The notes beneath the pieces were generated by a model. The model ran no database searches. It was not told the origin of the DNA and saw nothing but the letters and a program-made list of their open reading frames with translations. A stretch of DNA of 64,000 nt from Isoetes taiwanensis (Eukaryota > Streptophyta > Lycopodiopsida > Isoetales > Isoetaceae), in contig JAJEKV010000003.1 in NCBI GenBank assembly GCA_021234155.1, forward strand, positions 18,398,386 through 18,462,385, in the 5' to 3' direction. The translations under genes and the position numbers were made by a program. Position 1 is the stretch's first letter. The number at the start of each line of letters is the position of its first letter. Positions 11,706 to 24,674 of the stretch are shown here, in pieces.

Positions 11706-12412
11706 TGTATCTTGGTGCGATCGACGGATTCGACTGGGCGGCCCTTGCCCTCCTCTGCTTACTGCTCGTCTTTCTGCAGAAAAGCAATACCATATAAATG
11801 AGCAATTAAGCGGGCCTGATTTGCTATTCTTTTTCTTCCCTGTTCGGAAATTCTGACGGCCAGCCTTTGCCACGTATCAATATAGGGATAAGCAGACAAG
11901 CCTGTCCAACCGTTGATGGTCCACGTTGGAGAAATGGACGGTAGAACGTCCACAAAGGCGGCTGGCTTCAGAAACAATATGCGTTAGAGATGGGAATATT
12001 CAACCCAGATTATGAATGGTTGGTTCGTTGGACTAGATAAATATTGAGCCCATTATGAATATTCCATAATAGATATATGGTCACAATAACATGTGGCCCT
12101 AGTTTTGCTAGTATAGCCATGGATCGTTAGCGAATCTTTGCAACAATAAAATAAAATTATAGTATTACACAAATGCACGTCCTCATGTTCTTCAAATAGA
12201 ATAATGCGCTTTTGGCCTTATCTAGTGGTTTCTAATTAGCAAATTTCCTTGCATTCATTCTTCCTTTGAATGCTTTTATCATGTCGAGATGGCTATTTTG
12301 AGTGCATGATATTGTGAAAGTGGCAAGAATAATGTGATGATATGTATATTCATGACCTAACGTGCATGCTGAAACAAACTTTTATAGTACAAAATGTATG
12401 TTAAGGAGATTA
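11706..12412. other. Upstream region of aldolase copy 1
   Basis: Holds the 5' leader and promoter of the minus-strand aldolase gene; see the copy 2 entry at 42320-42436 for the candidate motifs. The part beyond about 11980 is AT-rich spacer up to the LINE B tail, with no gene. Confidence 0.5.
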
Positions 12413-15127
12413 GAAGGAAGGAAGGAAGGAAGTATATTTTAACGTCCAATCGGGCCAACCGCCTATGAGACGGGTGATACAATGTAGTGAAAAATTTCCA
12501 AACAAAAAAGAAAACAAAACAAAAAAACCCGCATAATGTGTCTCTACCACTGGATGAAAACCCCCCATGGGAGGAAAACCTTGTAGTAGGCGCTGAGAGA
12601 GGCCCTATCCGGGCGCCAAATTCCCCGGGTGGCCGGAGGGACTCCTCGATGGTGGAGACTTGCGTAATGTGGGACGCGAGACGCGCTTTCACCATCGCAA
12701 AGCCAACAGCTGATGAATTGCTATCTCGTGAGCATCCGAGATCGCATGAGTCGCCGATGTGTGCATATGCCGGGCATTCCCCGTAGAGAGCATGGTGTTC
12801 ATCTTCTACTATCCGCATGTGACAAAGACTGCATAATCTCTCATACCGGGATTCCTCGCCCCATCCGCATTCCCAAATGCACTGCCTCAATTTCGAGATG
12901 GTGGGACCCCCGCCCCTTATTGCAGCCTATAGCTCTCCGCTTTGGTAGAGATGTGTGCCTTCTCGATACTGGGGGCCGGGGTTCAAGGACGGATTTGACC
13001 TCCTAAGGTGGTAGTGCTCGCTTTGGGCTTTGCAAGAGTGGGCGATCCCATAGAGAGGGCAAAGAAGTGCTTCATTCAAATGCGCCTCCGCCCGCGAGCA
13101 TCCGACATATCCATAATGCGCTGATAGTCTGCGGACCATCTTGGCGTAACCATCCCCCTACAATGCTCCCCGCCACACTTCCGTGACGCTAGGCCCCTTT
13201 GGCCAATAACAGAGCCCGGGAGGAAGACGCCAGGTGTAACGCTTCCTAACCGACATGCCCCTTAGCCAATCGGGCAAAACCGCCTAGACGCTTATGAGTA
13301 GTCGCTTACCCATTTATGCTTGTCTCCGAACGCCCCCACGTGCACATTCAAGGTTCGGAATACTCGAGCTGCCTACCATGGGCCCGCCCGCCTCTCCCAC
13401 TCAGAACTATGCTCTCGCCCTCGAGCATCCAAGGCTATACCATGTCTATGTCATACCATGTCACAATGATTACCAAGTCTTTGCAAATTACCCATGCATA
13501 TAGGCACCCATGGAGACTCAACTCGAGACCGCTCGATACTAATCAGAACGCTTCCTAACCGACATGCCCTTAGCCAATCGGGCAAAACCGCCTAGACGCT
13601 TTTATGAGTAGTCGCTTCTACCCATTTATGCCGGGTGTCCCTCGAACGCCCCACGTGCACATTCAAGGTTCAATACTCGAGCTGCCTACCATGGGCCCGC
13701 TATATCAGGCATCCATTCCCCGGCCAACCTTATGGAAATACACGCTAGCAAAGCCCGCGCATAAAGCAGTATCGTCGCAGGGGCCAAAGGCCGCCTCATA
13801 CAAAGAAAATCTGATAAGGCACCGCGGTCCTCGACGCCTAGGTCGGGATGTCGAAAGCCTTCAGACTTCTCTCTAGCTTATCCCAAGTACCCTTTGCTAA
13901 CCGCTGGCCCCTAGACCTCTACCCCATACAGCAATACTGGTTCCACAAGTGCTCGAAACAGGTGTGCTTTGCGTGCCCAATCGCAGAGATCTATTCTCAG
14001 AATACAGCTATTCTCAGATTGCATACGTGGCTTTCCATCCCACACGACCCTTCTTTCTACACAAATATCCCATAGCATGTTAGCGTAGAAATTCCATTCC
14101 CCGTAGATACTTAAAGGCTGTCCTACAACTTCCATCCTCCCTCGTCTCCAATAGAAGTCTGATATGATGTCACAAGCAGACAGGATTGGCAAATGCTTGG
14201 TTTTCTCATTGCGATCATTATTCCCCGCTATGTCACGTAATTGACTGATTAGAAGAAGAATAGAATTGGTTCTTTTCATCCACTCCGAGACAAAAAAAAA
14301 AGAAGGCTTATTATTGTCCAAGATTAAGAAACCCCGCCCCAAAGGGTCTTCGAGGGAAAAACCTAGTCGCTTTTTGTTAAACTGCATATTTCAATGTAGC
14401 GACGAGGGCACAACTGATCTTGCATGTCCATTACCTCCATTGAAGTTATCTCCAACATCATATGCAATGGTTAGCTAGGTGTAACTAACCCGACATGAGG
14501 TACTGATAGACCCAAATGCCGAGGCGCTTATGCAAAGTTCAATTGGCAAATTGGCGTAGCCTATCCGGGCGCTTCTTCCCGAACCCATCAGCCCATCGCA
14601 CTCGAGGAGGTGTGCTCTTTTTGCTAATGGATGCAATCATTCTATGGAAAATGTGCCAACAAGTACCGATATGCACCCCTAGCAATCGTGGGATTAATCT
14701 CGCATTTGTAGTGTGATGTTTTTACCGCTTCTAAAGCCCTAGCATCACAAAACTTACTTAGGAAGCACGGTTCAGATATCGCCAGATAATTGTGGTCCTC
14801 ATTGTTGTTTACCTGTACACACCTCTCGCTCCTCGCACATTCCATCTAGAGAAATCCAAATGGCCTCGCTTTCTCACTCTAGCATGGTTTAGCAGCTTGG
14901 GACCCAAGGCCATTAAGTAGGCAGTAGGCGCAGGTTTAGAAGACGAAGTATCTCCATATAACCACCTTCAAAGTATATGATGCATGTTCAAGCGGCCGAA
15001 TTCGTTTCTTGCGTAAGAGTTTGATATTGACCAAAAACTTCACCTAAGTGCCTCGTTGAAAAGCTTTCTCAACTCGCCTCCAAGTCATTCCTGTGGTAAG
15101 TAAGAAGAATTAGCCTGGCTAAGATCC
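12413..15127 (-). mobile_element. LINE B, copy 1: minus-strand LINE, cut at the duplication junction
   Basis: This is the same family as LINE A, in reverse. Its 3' end is at about 12432 in the + strand phrase tatattttaacgtcc and is followed outward by (GGAA)n at 12413-12431. The minus-strand frame near 12713-12890 carries CSLCHMRIVEDEHHALYGEC, a zinc-knuckle-like C-terminal motif also seen degraded in LINE A. The region 13911-14387 holds the RT C-terminal part (contains QFCD/RDIAG and DLCDWARKAHL). It is interrupted by the TRIM at 13235-13705 and stops abruptly at 15127, whereas copy 2 continues toward the RT core. Confidence 0.85.
13235..13705 (-). mobile_element. TRIM (miniature LTR retrotransposon) in LINE B, copy 1
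   Basis: Counterpart of the better-preserved element at 43766-44231: two terminal direct repeats of about 158 bp around a short internal part, in reverse orientation. The ends are less clear here than in copy 2. It is non-coding and broken, and its LINE host interval is the same as in copy 2, so it predates the duplication. Confidence 0.8.
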
Positions 15128-15539
15128 ACCTCGGTGGTTTAGAACCTCCGGGTTGCTTAAGGCAACCACTCAAAGTGAAAAGATCCAAGAAAATGCTCAA
15201 ACAATTATCTAACTTAGCTTTCCACGAAGGGTGAAAAGTCTGTCTCACAAGAAAGTTTGCAAATGTAAAATCAAATAGACTTTGATCATAATTCTTGCTT
15301 TCATGGCTGCACAAGACCTGATAGTATCTTGGGGCAAAAAGTCGGAGTGGCTCTGAAGGGTAGATGGATCAAAGAGGCGGCTCCCGACCAAGTCAATTTT
15401 GGTCAATATCCACAGCAGAGCTAAATTCCAAAACTTAAATCTTGACTCTTCCTTTTTGAGATCGATGCTTTAGCATGTTTTAAAAATATGCGCACTCAAT
15501 GGTCCTTGATGGTCTTTGCAAATGGAGATCTAATTTTGG
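15128..15539. other. Sequence at the right side of the duplication junction
   Basis: No gene is recognised. The sequence changes sharply from LINE B at 15127/15128. If the 30.5-kb block is a simple tandem duplication, 15128 is the left end of copy 2 and this sequence should also lie about 15.4 kb left of the window start. Confidence 0.5.
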
Positions 15540-17605
15540 GGTTTTTATTTTTTGAAAATTTGTGATAAAGTATGGCAGAAATGAAGATGTATTTTTGCTA
15601 ATGATAATGAATGCATGTCTTTGCTTTTTATTGCAATGTCCATGCATGACAAGACCATCTAATGCTTCCGAGAATTTTTTGTTGAGAATCTTGTTGAGTG
15701 AAGAGTAGATTTATGCTTCAAAATTTCAAGTATAAGCTCACTCTGTGATGATAGCTCGGACAAACATTATGGCTAGGAAACACTTGTATTCAAGATGCCT
15801 AAATGCAAAGCTAGAAGTGCTTTAACGCCGGAATGAAATGCTTGGGGAAATGATGCGGCACAATAATTGTCACCCGGGTCGATATAGAACACTTTCGTAA
15901 TTCGATAACAAGGCTCGGTTTTTCATTTGAATCAGGTACACATAGGCAAACAATAGTAATCCCAAGCTCTAAGTCTTGGAGCACGGGGATCTAATAGGTA
16001 TCTGATCAAGGATCTAATAGGTTTATCTGGTCAAGCTAAGAATCAAATATGGAAGCAGAATCAAGCTCCGATTGATGTAACCCGGTCCTTCTTCAAGGTA
16101 ATCAATCTCTTTTTTCACCTCAAAGCCTTGAATTTTTGTCGAGCACAAAAGCCCCTTCTAAAAATTCCTGATTACATTTGCGTTCTTGGCTAATTGAGTT
16201 CAATTGTCACGTCTTTTTGCTATTGTGATGCTTTCTTGGCATTGTACAAGGTATTATTTAGCTTCGGGGTCATGATTGCATGTTTGTTTCAGGCGAATTA
16301 GACGAATCTTGGCAGTTTCCGGATTTATGGTTCTTGGCAACCGCAGAATAAATATCCTGGAGGCCTGTTTTAGTTTGAACGACCAAGATATATAAGAATA
16401 ATAAAACCCTTATTATTAATATTAGCGTGTAATATCCATGTGGGCCTCGGTAGCTCCACCACCCCTGCGCTTGGGATGTTCCACGTGGCATGGGGAGATT
16501 GGCAGGAAAGAAAATAGGCTTTTGGGGGGGGTAGATAGGAAATTTTTTGCAACATGGTCTAAAGGCACGATTCCCAAGGAACTGAATTTGAAGGCCAAAA
16601 TAAATGATTTTTTCAATTTTCTTTTTGCAATGGGAATCTTTTTATATGCTCTAGAAGATCTTTGGAATCTTTTTTTTTTTTGCAAATGAGCACTTTAAAA
16701 TTTTGGCTTTAAAATGGCATGTAAGGAGGATGATGTGGCATGTGGGCATGATGACTAGGCAAATCAAGGGTGACATGTCAAACAAAGGGTGGTGGCGTGT
16801 CAAATAACTTGGCCTAGAATATTTTTTCTAGTCAAAACCTTGAGTGAGGTGGACATGATGTGTATGACACGTGGAGTTCAATGTAATTTGAAGGATTTTT
16901 GCAAAAATAGGGTTTCAATGTAGTGACTTGCGTGCATGATATGACATGGCAAGAAAGGGGTGACATGTATGGTGACAGCCTCTTAAAGGTGTTGTCATAG
17001 GTCAATTTAGGCATAAATGCATGATATTTGCATTTTTCTAGGCAAATCTTGATTTTTGGGTGTTTCCCTTAGGAATTTTGCATTCTCTCTCCTCTTTTGA
17101 CTTATAGGGAGGAAATTGACCTTTGACCACATGTATGACCAAGTCAAGTGGAGTTTAGTGCTTTTGGGTGATATGGATATAGTATGGTAAGTGTATGGGA
17201 TGTGAATGACATGTGAATGGGTAGTTTTGACTAGAAAAAAATCTTTAAAGGCCAAATTTGACTTGGAGATGAGGTGTAGGCATGGAACTAGAGATCTCAT
17301 GAGCATTTCACCATGGTTAAAGGTAAAGGGAATGTAGGATGGGAATCAAAGGGTGCAATCATGCCAAAATTCAAATGTCACTATCACATACCAAGAAATC
17401 TTCAAGGGGTCTTCAATACTTCAAACTTTGCTTGATTCTCCTTTTGCCTTGCTTGTGTGACCTTAGTCAAATGTCCTCACCTTGCTCTTCAAGTCTTCAA
17501 AGTGTGCAAGTATGAATTCTTCTTGTGCCTCTAAATTAGGATCAAAGTGTGAGAATAAGTGTTAAATATGCCTTGCTCTTCCATGCTACCATAGCATGGC
17601 GTGAG
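15540..17605. repeat. 2.06-kb tandem unit 1 (diverged, LTR-like)
   Basis: It is collinear with 17606-18230 plus 24675-26248 once LINE C is removed. Shared landmarks: tcggtttttcatttgaatca (15915) versus tcggatttttcattcaaatc (17973); ttctagtcaaaa then gatgtgtatgacacgtg (16827 versus 25355); ctcttccatgctacca (17578) versus ctcttctatgctacca (26217). Offsets of about 2058 and 2071 bp give the period. A TATA-like stretch (atatataagaataataaaac, 16388) sits where unit 2 has gtataaata, so each unit may be an old LTR with its promoter. No coding sequence is seen. Confidence 0.75.
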
Positions 17606-18230
17606 AAATCTTCAAGGTGGAATTTTTTACAGGAAATGCAATGATATGCAACAAAATTGAGAACAAGCTTTTGAAAATTGCTTTTTAGTGTCTTTTCAAA
17701 CTTTTTTATACTCTTTTTTTTCTTGATTGACTCTGTCTATGCATTGACCTATATCACGGTCTCAAAACACATCAAATGTTCACATAGATTGATTCTAAAG
17801 GCAATTTAACCTAGTTTTTATTATGAAATCGATCAGCAGATTGAGACATGATGTAGCGATTTATAATATGCTTCGATAAACAATTTACCTTCAAATGTCA
17901 TTTTCACGCTTTTAGTTTATCTTGTTTGGGAAGTGAGGTGCAAATTGAACTTAGTTGTAACATCAAGGATCGGATTTTTCATTCAAATCAATTTCACACA
18001 ATCATACAAAGAGATTCCCAAGCTCACGTAGTCTTGGGCACATGATCAAAATAGTCTTCAAGGCGACAAATAATCGATTGCTTCAAGTAATCCATGGATT
18101 CTAAAAGCAAGGAAGGCAAATTCAAGCTTGAGTCATTCAAACCGGCCTCAAAATGAGTGATCCGCGATGCGTTCATGTGCCCCAAAGCCCTTGAAATTTT
18201 ACGTAAACAATTCCCCTTTTCATAATGCTT
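17606..18230. repeat. 2.06-kb tandem unit 2, left part
   Basis: Left part of the second unit, interrupted at 18230 by the LINE C poly(A) tail (a T-run on this strand). It continues at 24675. Confidence 0.7.
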
Positions 18231-18597
18231 TTTTTTTTTTTTTTTTTTTTGAAGGGTGAAAGCCAAAAGTTTATTAATGGAGAAAAAGTACAAAATTTAC
18301 ATGTCTCATCTAAGCGTGTAAGCACGAGAGATGCCCGCAGAAACGAGCACGGAGCACAATGTACTTACTCGAATAGGAGACTAATGATAAGAATCAATTC
18401 GAATCTTGAATCCATATCGTTCCACCGGTTACGAGTCAAGGGAAGAACACTTCGTAGAACATCAATATCTTTTAAGGCCCCTTTGTAATAACAACGTATC
18501 TGAGGAGCGAATAAATGCCACGAAAGATGTGGTGTCTGCGGCGGCTCCCATATATCGACCATAGGAGCCATAGGAACCAAGATGAAATGCCCTTTGT

Positions 18598-18924
18598 TTA
18601 ATTTGGAGGCCATGCATTGGGATAGGGCGCCAAAAAGAATGCATCGGCGGTCAATGTCTTGTTAAACAAACCTTGTAGCGAGGACCATGCTGGTTGAACC
18701 TCGGGACAATCAAAGAGACAATGCTCAAGAGTCTCAGCGTCCAGGCGAGCCGGGCATCTTGGAGATATCACGAGGATCATCATAGCGATCTTAGAAAGGC
18801 GTGTAACCGCGATTTTGTGAATAACTTGCCACCACGGTATATAGAGACTTTTAGGGTGGAGCAACCTATCCCAAAGCCATCGCCATAATGCGACACAAAG
18901 TGTGGTGGAACATGTAGGTGCCAC
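18598..18924 (-). pseudogene. LINE C zinc-binding RT C-terminal domain (zf-RVT)
   Basis: A 108-residue frame contains WRWLWDRLLHPKSLYIPWWQ and, after a gap, AETLEHCLFDCPEVQPAW. This W-x-W-LP-K plus E-x-x-x-HC-x-x-x-CP pattern is the domain that ends plant L1 ORF2 proteins. LINE D at 47200-47470 has the same domain (VWDKLLHPKVVVLWWQ), so the two belong to one family. Confidence 0.8.
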
Positions 18925-19289
18925 CCATCGGGCAGCTGGAGGGTTGTGGTGCTAAAAAGAAGGCGATATCTTGATCGACAAATTGCTTGCCTTTGTGAAT
19001 ATTTTCATGACAGTCCATGGCACCCTTTTCAGCAGCACCAACTTGCACTATGAGAGGCAAAATTTTACCCGACCTTCTCCCATAGAGATACATCCCAGCG
19101 AGGCGCGGGGAACGTTTTGCACGAAAGGGGAGGCCAGAGCGTGTTCATAAAAAGGCGACCCTCCTCATACCATGTTTGAATAGAGACAACACACCTTGCA
19201 GAACCCATGGCACCTCGTGTGGGGGATGGCGAGGCTGCCAATGGAAGTCTTGAGGGGTGCGGAGGCGATGGTGCCCACCACCATGGGTC

Positions 19290-20763
19290 TCAATTAGGGT
19301 GTGGATAGAGGGGCAAGGCGGAAAAGATGTAGTTTTTTGCCTCCCATGTTGCCAACAAACCATAAAAATGAAAGCGGAGAAAGCGCTTGGGAAAGGCTGC
19401 GAGTGAAATAAAGCCAAAGGTAGGACTGGTTTGACGACCTTCTTGCCTAGAGGGATCACGGTGACCAAGAGCTTGTCTAAGAAGGCGTGAACCGAGGAGA
19501 GTCATCCTCACCATTAGGGAGTCTCCAAATGAACTTTGAAATAAGCACTTTGCTGCGATAAGAAGTCCATCATACCCGGACCACACGCCCATTTTGGAAG
19601 GATGCGCCGACCAAACCACCTTAACCACACCTTCCCGATTACGCCCAAATAAAGTTCGAACTATTGCAATGAGCTCATGCACTTTTTGATGCGTGGTGCT
19701 AGCGGTAAGGATGCCATATAAACATGGGTACTACTAAGGGCCGACTTGGCTTTTTAATGCGACACGCAAAGAGACAACTTAGCAGGTGGACCACGGAACA
19801 AGTGCTTCTCAAACCCCTAATGATCTCCTCCCATCAGCCCCCATAGTAACACGGATACCAAGCTGGAATCCCCAACAACTTGATGGCTTTGTCCATGCGC
19901 CAAGTAATTTCCATGGATGTCGTGAACACATGCGGGCCAGGACTATCCAATGTCCCACAAAGGCTGTACATACGCCACCCCACAAGAACAGGAAGCCGGT
20001 GAAAAAGTGTCTAAAAAGCATTTTGGCGACAACAAGATTTTCATCATTAGCGACTAGGAAGAGGCGTGATGATGTGCATATTGATTACAAACCTCTTGTG
20101 TGCCGTTCTCCATTGCAAGACCATGGAGAAGTCCCTCTGTCGTTGCAATGGTGAATAAGCGTGACAAAACCTCCGCCAACAATTGTGAAAAGCAATGGTG
20201 CTAAAGGGCATCCACGGCAAATACCACGACCAAAGTGAAAAGGCATGTGATGACTCACCATGGAGCGAGGGGCGGTCGCTCGGCGAGAGATATGCGACTT
20301 CATAATATCGATGTGAATTGTTCCCCAAATCCCGATCTTAGCATCTGACGGACGCATGAATTCCCGGGCGACAACTGTCATAAGCTTTTGCAAAATCAAG
20401 CTTAAGATATACAAGCCGGAAGGTTTTATGCGTGCCCAATAAATTCCCTCATAGCGGCGGCAACATTATTCAAAATGCACCGTTTTGGAGAAAACTGGTT
20501 GGGTTGTTGAGATGGACTACGCCAAGATGTCCTTTGCTTCTGCAAAAAGCCTTGGCGAAGATCTTATATCTGGGATGACGATAAGGTGATGGGCCATGTC
20601 GAAATAGTCGAGGATCCTTGACCTTGGGGATGAGTGAGATGGCTTTTGTGTTTAGAATTCTATCCAAAGCGGTGGACGTAGAAAGTCCGCGAGAAAGCAT
20701 CATACACATCTGGCTCCGGCCATTCCCAATACTCTGGAAGAACTCAATTGGCAAACCATCCAA
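19290..20763 (-). pseudogene. LINE C reverse-transcriptase region
   Basis: Reading on the minus strand, 20763-20470 opens with MDGLPIEFF and ISLIPKVKDPR, the L1 motif just after GPDG. 20414-20085 carries GRGICRGCPLAPLLFTIV, the RT motif around QGCPLSP. 19682-19290 matches the region linking the palm to the zinc domain, with the same order as LINE D. The pieces lie in different frames and the YxDD box is not cleanly readable. Confidence 0.8.
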
Positions 20764-20946
20764 ACACGGGCATTTGCCCTTTTTGAGTTCAAAAGGCTGC
20801 GATTTTTAAATCGTCATTTGTAATAACCACCTCTCTATTGACTCACTTGCTGCTCACGGAGATGATGGAAATCTAGATAAAAGCGAGCATCTTGCATTTC
20901 GATTGAAAGGGAAGATGTTTCTCGGCTAAAAAAAATGCGGAAGTGG

Positions 20947-21956
20947 TCATGCGGATCTTTGTGCGAGTTCGGTCGGCTCTGTTAGCATCGAACCATTCGG
21001 CAAAAGCAATGAGGACATGGTTGATGTCATAAATACGATACCTCTTAGCACGAAAAAAAGCCCGTTACAGCGGTCTCCATCGCGAAACCGCTGCGGACCT
21101 GCCTTCATCTTTGCTTGCTGAATTTGCTCCTCCTCAATGCTTGGATGCATTGCCAAAATATCACGATCATGAAACACGGAAGGCGTCCACTGTCGAGAAT
21201 GGAGAGAGCGATACAAAGTGTCGGTAAAGCGCGACTGCCCTTTGCGGACTCACCGACCCACTCTTTGGCAAAACCCTTGGCTGCGACTATTGCATCCACT
21301 ACCTCGGCGTCGATTGGCGGTTGTCCAAGTATTCTTGCAACCTTCTTGAAAGTCGGCATCCTTTAAGAACTTCCGCGTTCGAAAACACGTCCTTCAGGTC
21401 CCTTGCATTGCTGCGGGGGCTCGTCCGAAATGAGTTGCGGATGGTGGTGCGGCGAGTTATCTACGAGGCAATCGAAAGAGACACGGAAGTGTCGCCAGCT
21501 GTATGCGCATTCCAATAAGCTCTATCCAGAGAGCTTGCGACCCCCACCAACTTGACCATTGCACCAAGTGAAGGCACCTTCACCATCAATCTCAGGAGGT
21601 TGCGGTCATGGAGTGAAGCGAAGCCCGCTTTGGCGTTCAAAACCGAACCTGCTTGTAGAATTAAGCCCCCAACCGATCGGACTCCACTTCCACCATATTG
21701 AGATCCCCAACAAGAAGCCATGAAATGTGGGCCCAAAGTGATTATCTTCCCTCGCCAAAGAGGCCCGCGGTGAAGCTCGATGATGAGGTCTATTGTGGGC
21801 ATAAACATTAATTAGACCATATTTCACCCCTTGCTCACGCCATACAATTGGGGCCCAACGACCAAAGCGATCAGCTGAGTAAGGATGGCCCGGCAAGGAA
21901 GGAAGCCATGCTATCACGACCCACACTTTGGCGGGGATAAATTTCAACTGCGACAA
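20947..21956 (-). pseudogene. LINE C APE-type endonuclease region
   Basis: The 21956-21606 frame contains DRFGRWAPIVWREQGVKYGL followed by INVYAHN. This resembles the core strands of the exonuclease-endonuclease-phosphatase fold of L1 ORF2 (the IxNVYxP position). Later parts are scattered over frames down to 20947. The assignment rests on this motif and on its position 5' of the RT. Confidence 0.65.
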
Positions 21957-22099
21957 AGGACATTAAACTGCGACCAATCGTATGCGCAAGCTTTGATCGT
22001 CTCCCTTACGACACTTATGCTCTTGAAGACATACAAGCCGAGCATCAATCTAGATAAGTAAAAAAAATACGACTAAAAGCAGGGGGGGAGGCTACCCTG

Positions 22100-24100
22100 A
22101 ACATTCCATGAGACTAACACGCATTGATCTTGTGATGGGGCCAATTCGGATGAGACCGATGTCTCAAGGGACTTGAGAATGTTTCAGGGCACTGGCATGG
22201 CGGCAACCTCATCAACCAAATCAGCCCGCTGAAGTGGATCCAGCGACCACCATGGGATGCAATGGGAGGGCGATTGCCACGAAGCGAGGCGGGGCGGGGA
22301 TTGTGAGAGGAATTAGATCCCTTGCTTGAGACTTTTGCCCGGTTGGCAAGAAAGCCCGGTGGATGTTTAGGTGGTGGGTGGATGCCGCGCCGATCAATGT
22401 CCATATCTTGCCCACGAGCCTCTTCAATTTGCTCTTGCGATTTACGGATTTCCGGCCGGTCTCAACATTTGGTGATCTAGAGGCCGAGGTGGAGGCTGCA
22501 AGCTGGAAGAAGCGGGGGCAATCACGAACCTGAGGGACTTGAGAGATATCTTTGAGGTGGGGAGTTGATCTAGGAGCATGGAGTGCGGGGAGGAAGCGGA
22601 TGGAGAATCATGTTGGTGAACCCTACGATATTGAGCAAAGAGAGGGGCTTGAGGAAACATGAAGCTAGCTTCGGGACCATTCAACAAGGGCGGCTTAAAT
22701 GGAAAGAACATGGGCCCGCTTTGGACAACAATTGTTTGAGGCAACTCCACGATGAATGGGCCTTGCCACGCAAACCTTGGTAATGCCATTGGTTATGGAG
22801 TGTTGCAAATGGAGTCAATCTCATTAGCAATGGCGAGAAATGAACTTGGAATCTTTGTAACTCACGGAGGAAAATCTTGATAGCAAACGGAAGGGGCGCG
22901 TAAAGGCATCGGCAGCTAGAAAGGATCGGGGAACATCTTGTTGATAGAGCAAGAAGTGTTTCGAGGAGAGGATCAACACCTCGTTCTATGAGTTGAGCAG
23001 CCCGGTTGGGGAGATTCAAACATCAAAAGGAAACAGCGTTGATCTTTTGCCCACAAGCGATAGATTGACAAGCGAGGGGCCCTAGCTTGTGAAGGTGCCC
23101 CCAGGGCGACCAAGATCCCGGCGCGCAGCCGGATCGAGGGAAAGGGCGGTGAAGTGGCGGACCCGCGGAACATGCAACCAAGCGCTCCACATGTGTAGAT
23201 GATCCTCATGGCTAACACTGCTTGGAGCCCCAAAGCGGCTCAAAAGTTGCCCACGCACTCGAACCTCATAAAAATTTACCGTCGATGGGAATTTGGACAT
23301 CCATAGAGTCTTGCTTGGCTTGCAATTCTTTGGAGATAGGACACAACTTCCTTCTGTTATTATCCACCATGGTGGCAATGGCCTCTGAGACCGCAGTAGA
23401 GGTGGCGAGAGCCCCGCCGGGGCCCTTACAAAGCCACTCGAGAGAAGCCCAGGACACACGTAGCTTTCGAGCAAGCGTATCGGATGATCTCAAAGGTGTG
23501 GTCGATGCGGCTTCGAGGGGCCGGGAAGAGGATGTGCCTGGGCTGCCGTGGAGGAAGGGGAAACTCCTCACATACGAGGAACCTCAGCGTGTGTTGGGCG
23601 TACACCCGGTTGTGGAGGTTGCACCACCTCCAGAGCACTACACGTAGAAGTAGTCCGCGCAAGGAACTTCCAACTGTGTTGGAGGTCTTTGCCCGTCAAC
23701 ACTATTAGGTGCGACTGTCCAGGAGGAGCACTCTACATGCACATGGGGTGCAGGCGATATGAGGGACTTCCAACTTTGTGTTGGAGGAGCTAGTAGCCAG
23801 CGGCAACCCGACGGATAAAGAGGGTCTTGCACGAACCCGAGAACCTCAGCGAGTGTTGGAGGCTAATTGCGAGGCGCACCATGCGGTCGAGGAACCTCAG
23901 CGTCGTTGGAGGTGTGACACTCCGAAAGAGTTTTTCAATGGCACAACCACGGCTTCGGTCTCACGGACATGTAGGCGGCGCAAAGCGTGGTTGGCGCAAC
24001 TACGGTCCGGGATGGAAGCTGGAGCAAATGCGAAGGCGAGGAAGAAGATGGAGCTCTGTCTCAATTGAATTGACCACATTCATGCCATTAGAAGACATAT
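22100..24100 (-). pseudogene. LINE C ORF1-like region
   Basis: A GC-richer stretch 5' of the endonuclease with open frames on the minus strand such as 23474-23082. Its place fits ORF1 (nucleic-acid-binding protein) of a plant L1. I could not see a clean CCHC knuckle or DUF4283 signature, so the name rests on position only. Confidence 0.4.
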
Positions 24101-24674
24101 TGGGCAACACTAAAAGTTGAGATGCAGGGAGACTAAACTCGGGGAGCGAAGAGCACCCTCGCGAGCCATCTTGTGTGCATCAGCGCGTACTCATCACGGG
24201 AGAATGCGCAGCATATTCTTTGCCAATTCCTCCATGAGCTGCGGTAGAAACACGGAAAGCCTTGCGTTTTGGCGGTGCGAGTGGATCTTGTCATCTCCAC
24301 CAAGAGAGGAGGGCCGAAGTTTCAGATCTGAACCGTCTTTTCCAACAGGCCAATCTCTGAAGGAATTAAAGCACCACTGGATGGAGTGCTTAAAGAGCTT
24401 TCAACAAGCCCAAACACGCCCAAAAGCGCCACAAGATGCAAAAGTTATGGCCAAAAAAACTGCGACCAAACCCTAGCACCGCCAAAAGAGGGCCGGGACT
24501 GTGAGGCGGATTCCGTCGACCAAAACAGAGGAGACACCATACAGATCATACACCGATGGAAAGCTCTTTCGATAAGCTTTCCAACGAGCCCAGGAACACC
24601 TGAATCTGACACCGGAATCTCGAGTTATGATCAAAAGAGTAGAGCTGAAACCCTAAGCGCCATCATGAGCGCCC

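Larger units (their letters stand above)
1..15127. repeat. Large direct duplication, copy 1 (left end outside window)
   Basis: This block matches 30521-45636 in the same order and orientation, at an offset of 30520 falling to 30509 through small indels. It starts inside LINE A, holds the UBR7-like and aldolase genes, and ends inside LINE B at the shared string aagatcc (15121-15127); beyond that the copies are unrelated. Most intergenic sequence is nearly identical. Differences are one-base indels in runs, changes at CAG/CTG/CCG triplets in transposon sequence, and one divergent patch near 3217-3715. Copy 1 carries the damaged version of both genes. It may be a true segmental duplication or the same locus assembled twice. 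Confidence 0.95.
18231..24674 (-). mobile_element. LINE C: near-full-length L1-type LINE with target-site duplication
   Basis: A minus-strand element of about 6.4 kb. Its poly(A) tail appears as a T-run at 18229-18252. The 12-bp phrase tcataatgcttt flanks it at 18220-18231 and 24675-24686, a classic target-site duplication, so the 5' end is close to complete. From 5' to 3' it holds a leader, a GC-rich ORF1-like region (about 24100-22100), an endonuclease region, a reverse transcriptase and a zinc-binding C-terminus. The frames are broken many times. Few CAG/CTG triplets remain, which fits either heavy decay or methylation-linked sequence error. It lies inside the second 2.06-kb unit. Confidence 0.88.

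Noticed and set aside
12357-12890. A 177-codon minus-strand gene
   Set aside because: It runs from the LINE B C-terminal region through the LINE tail and microsatellite into the spacer; only the zinc-motif part is meaningful.
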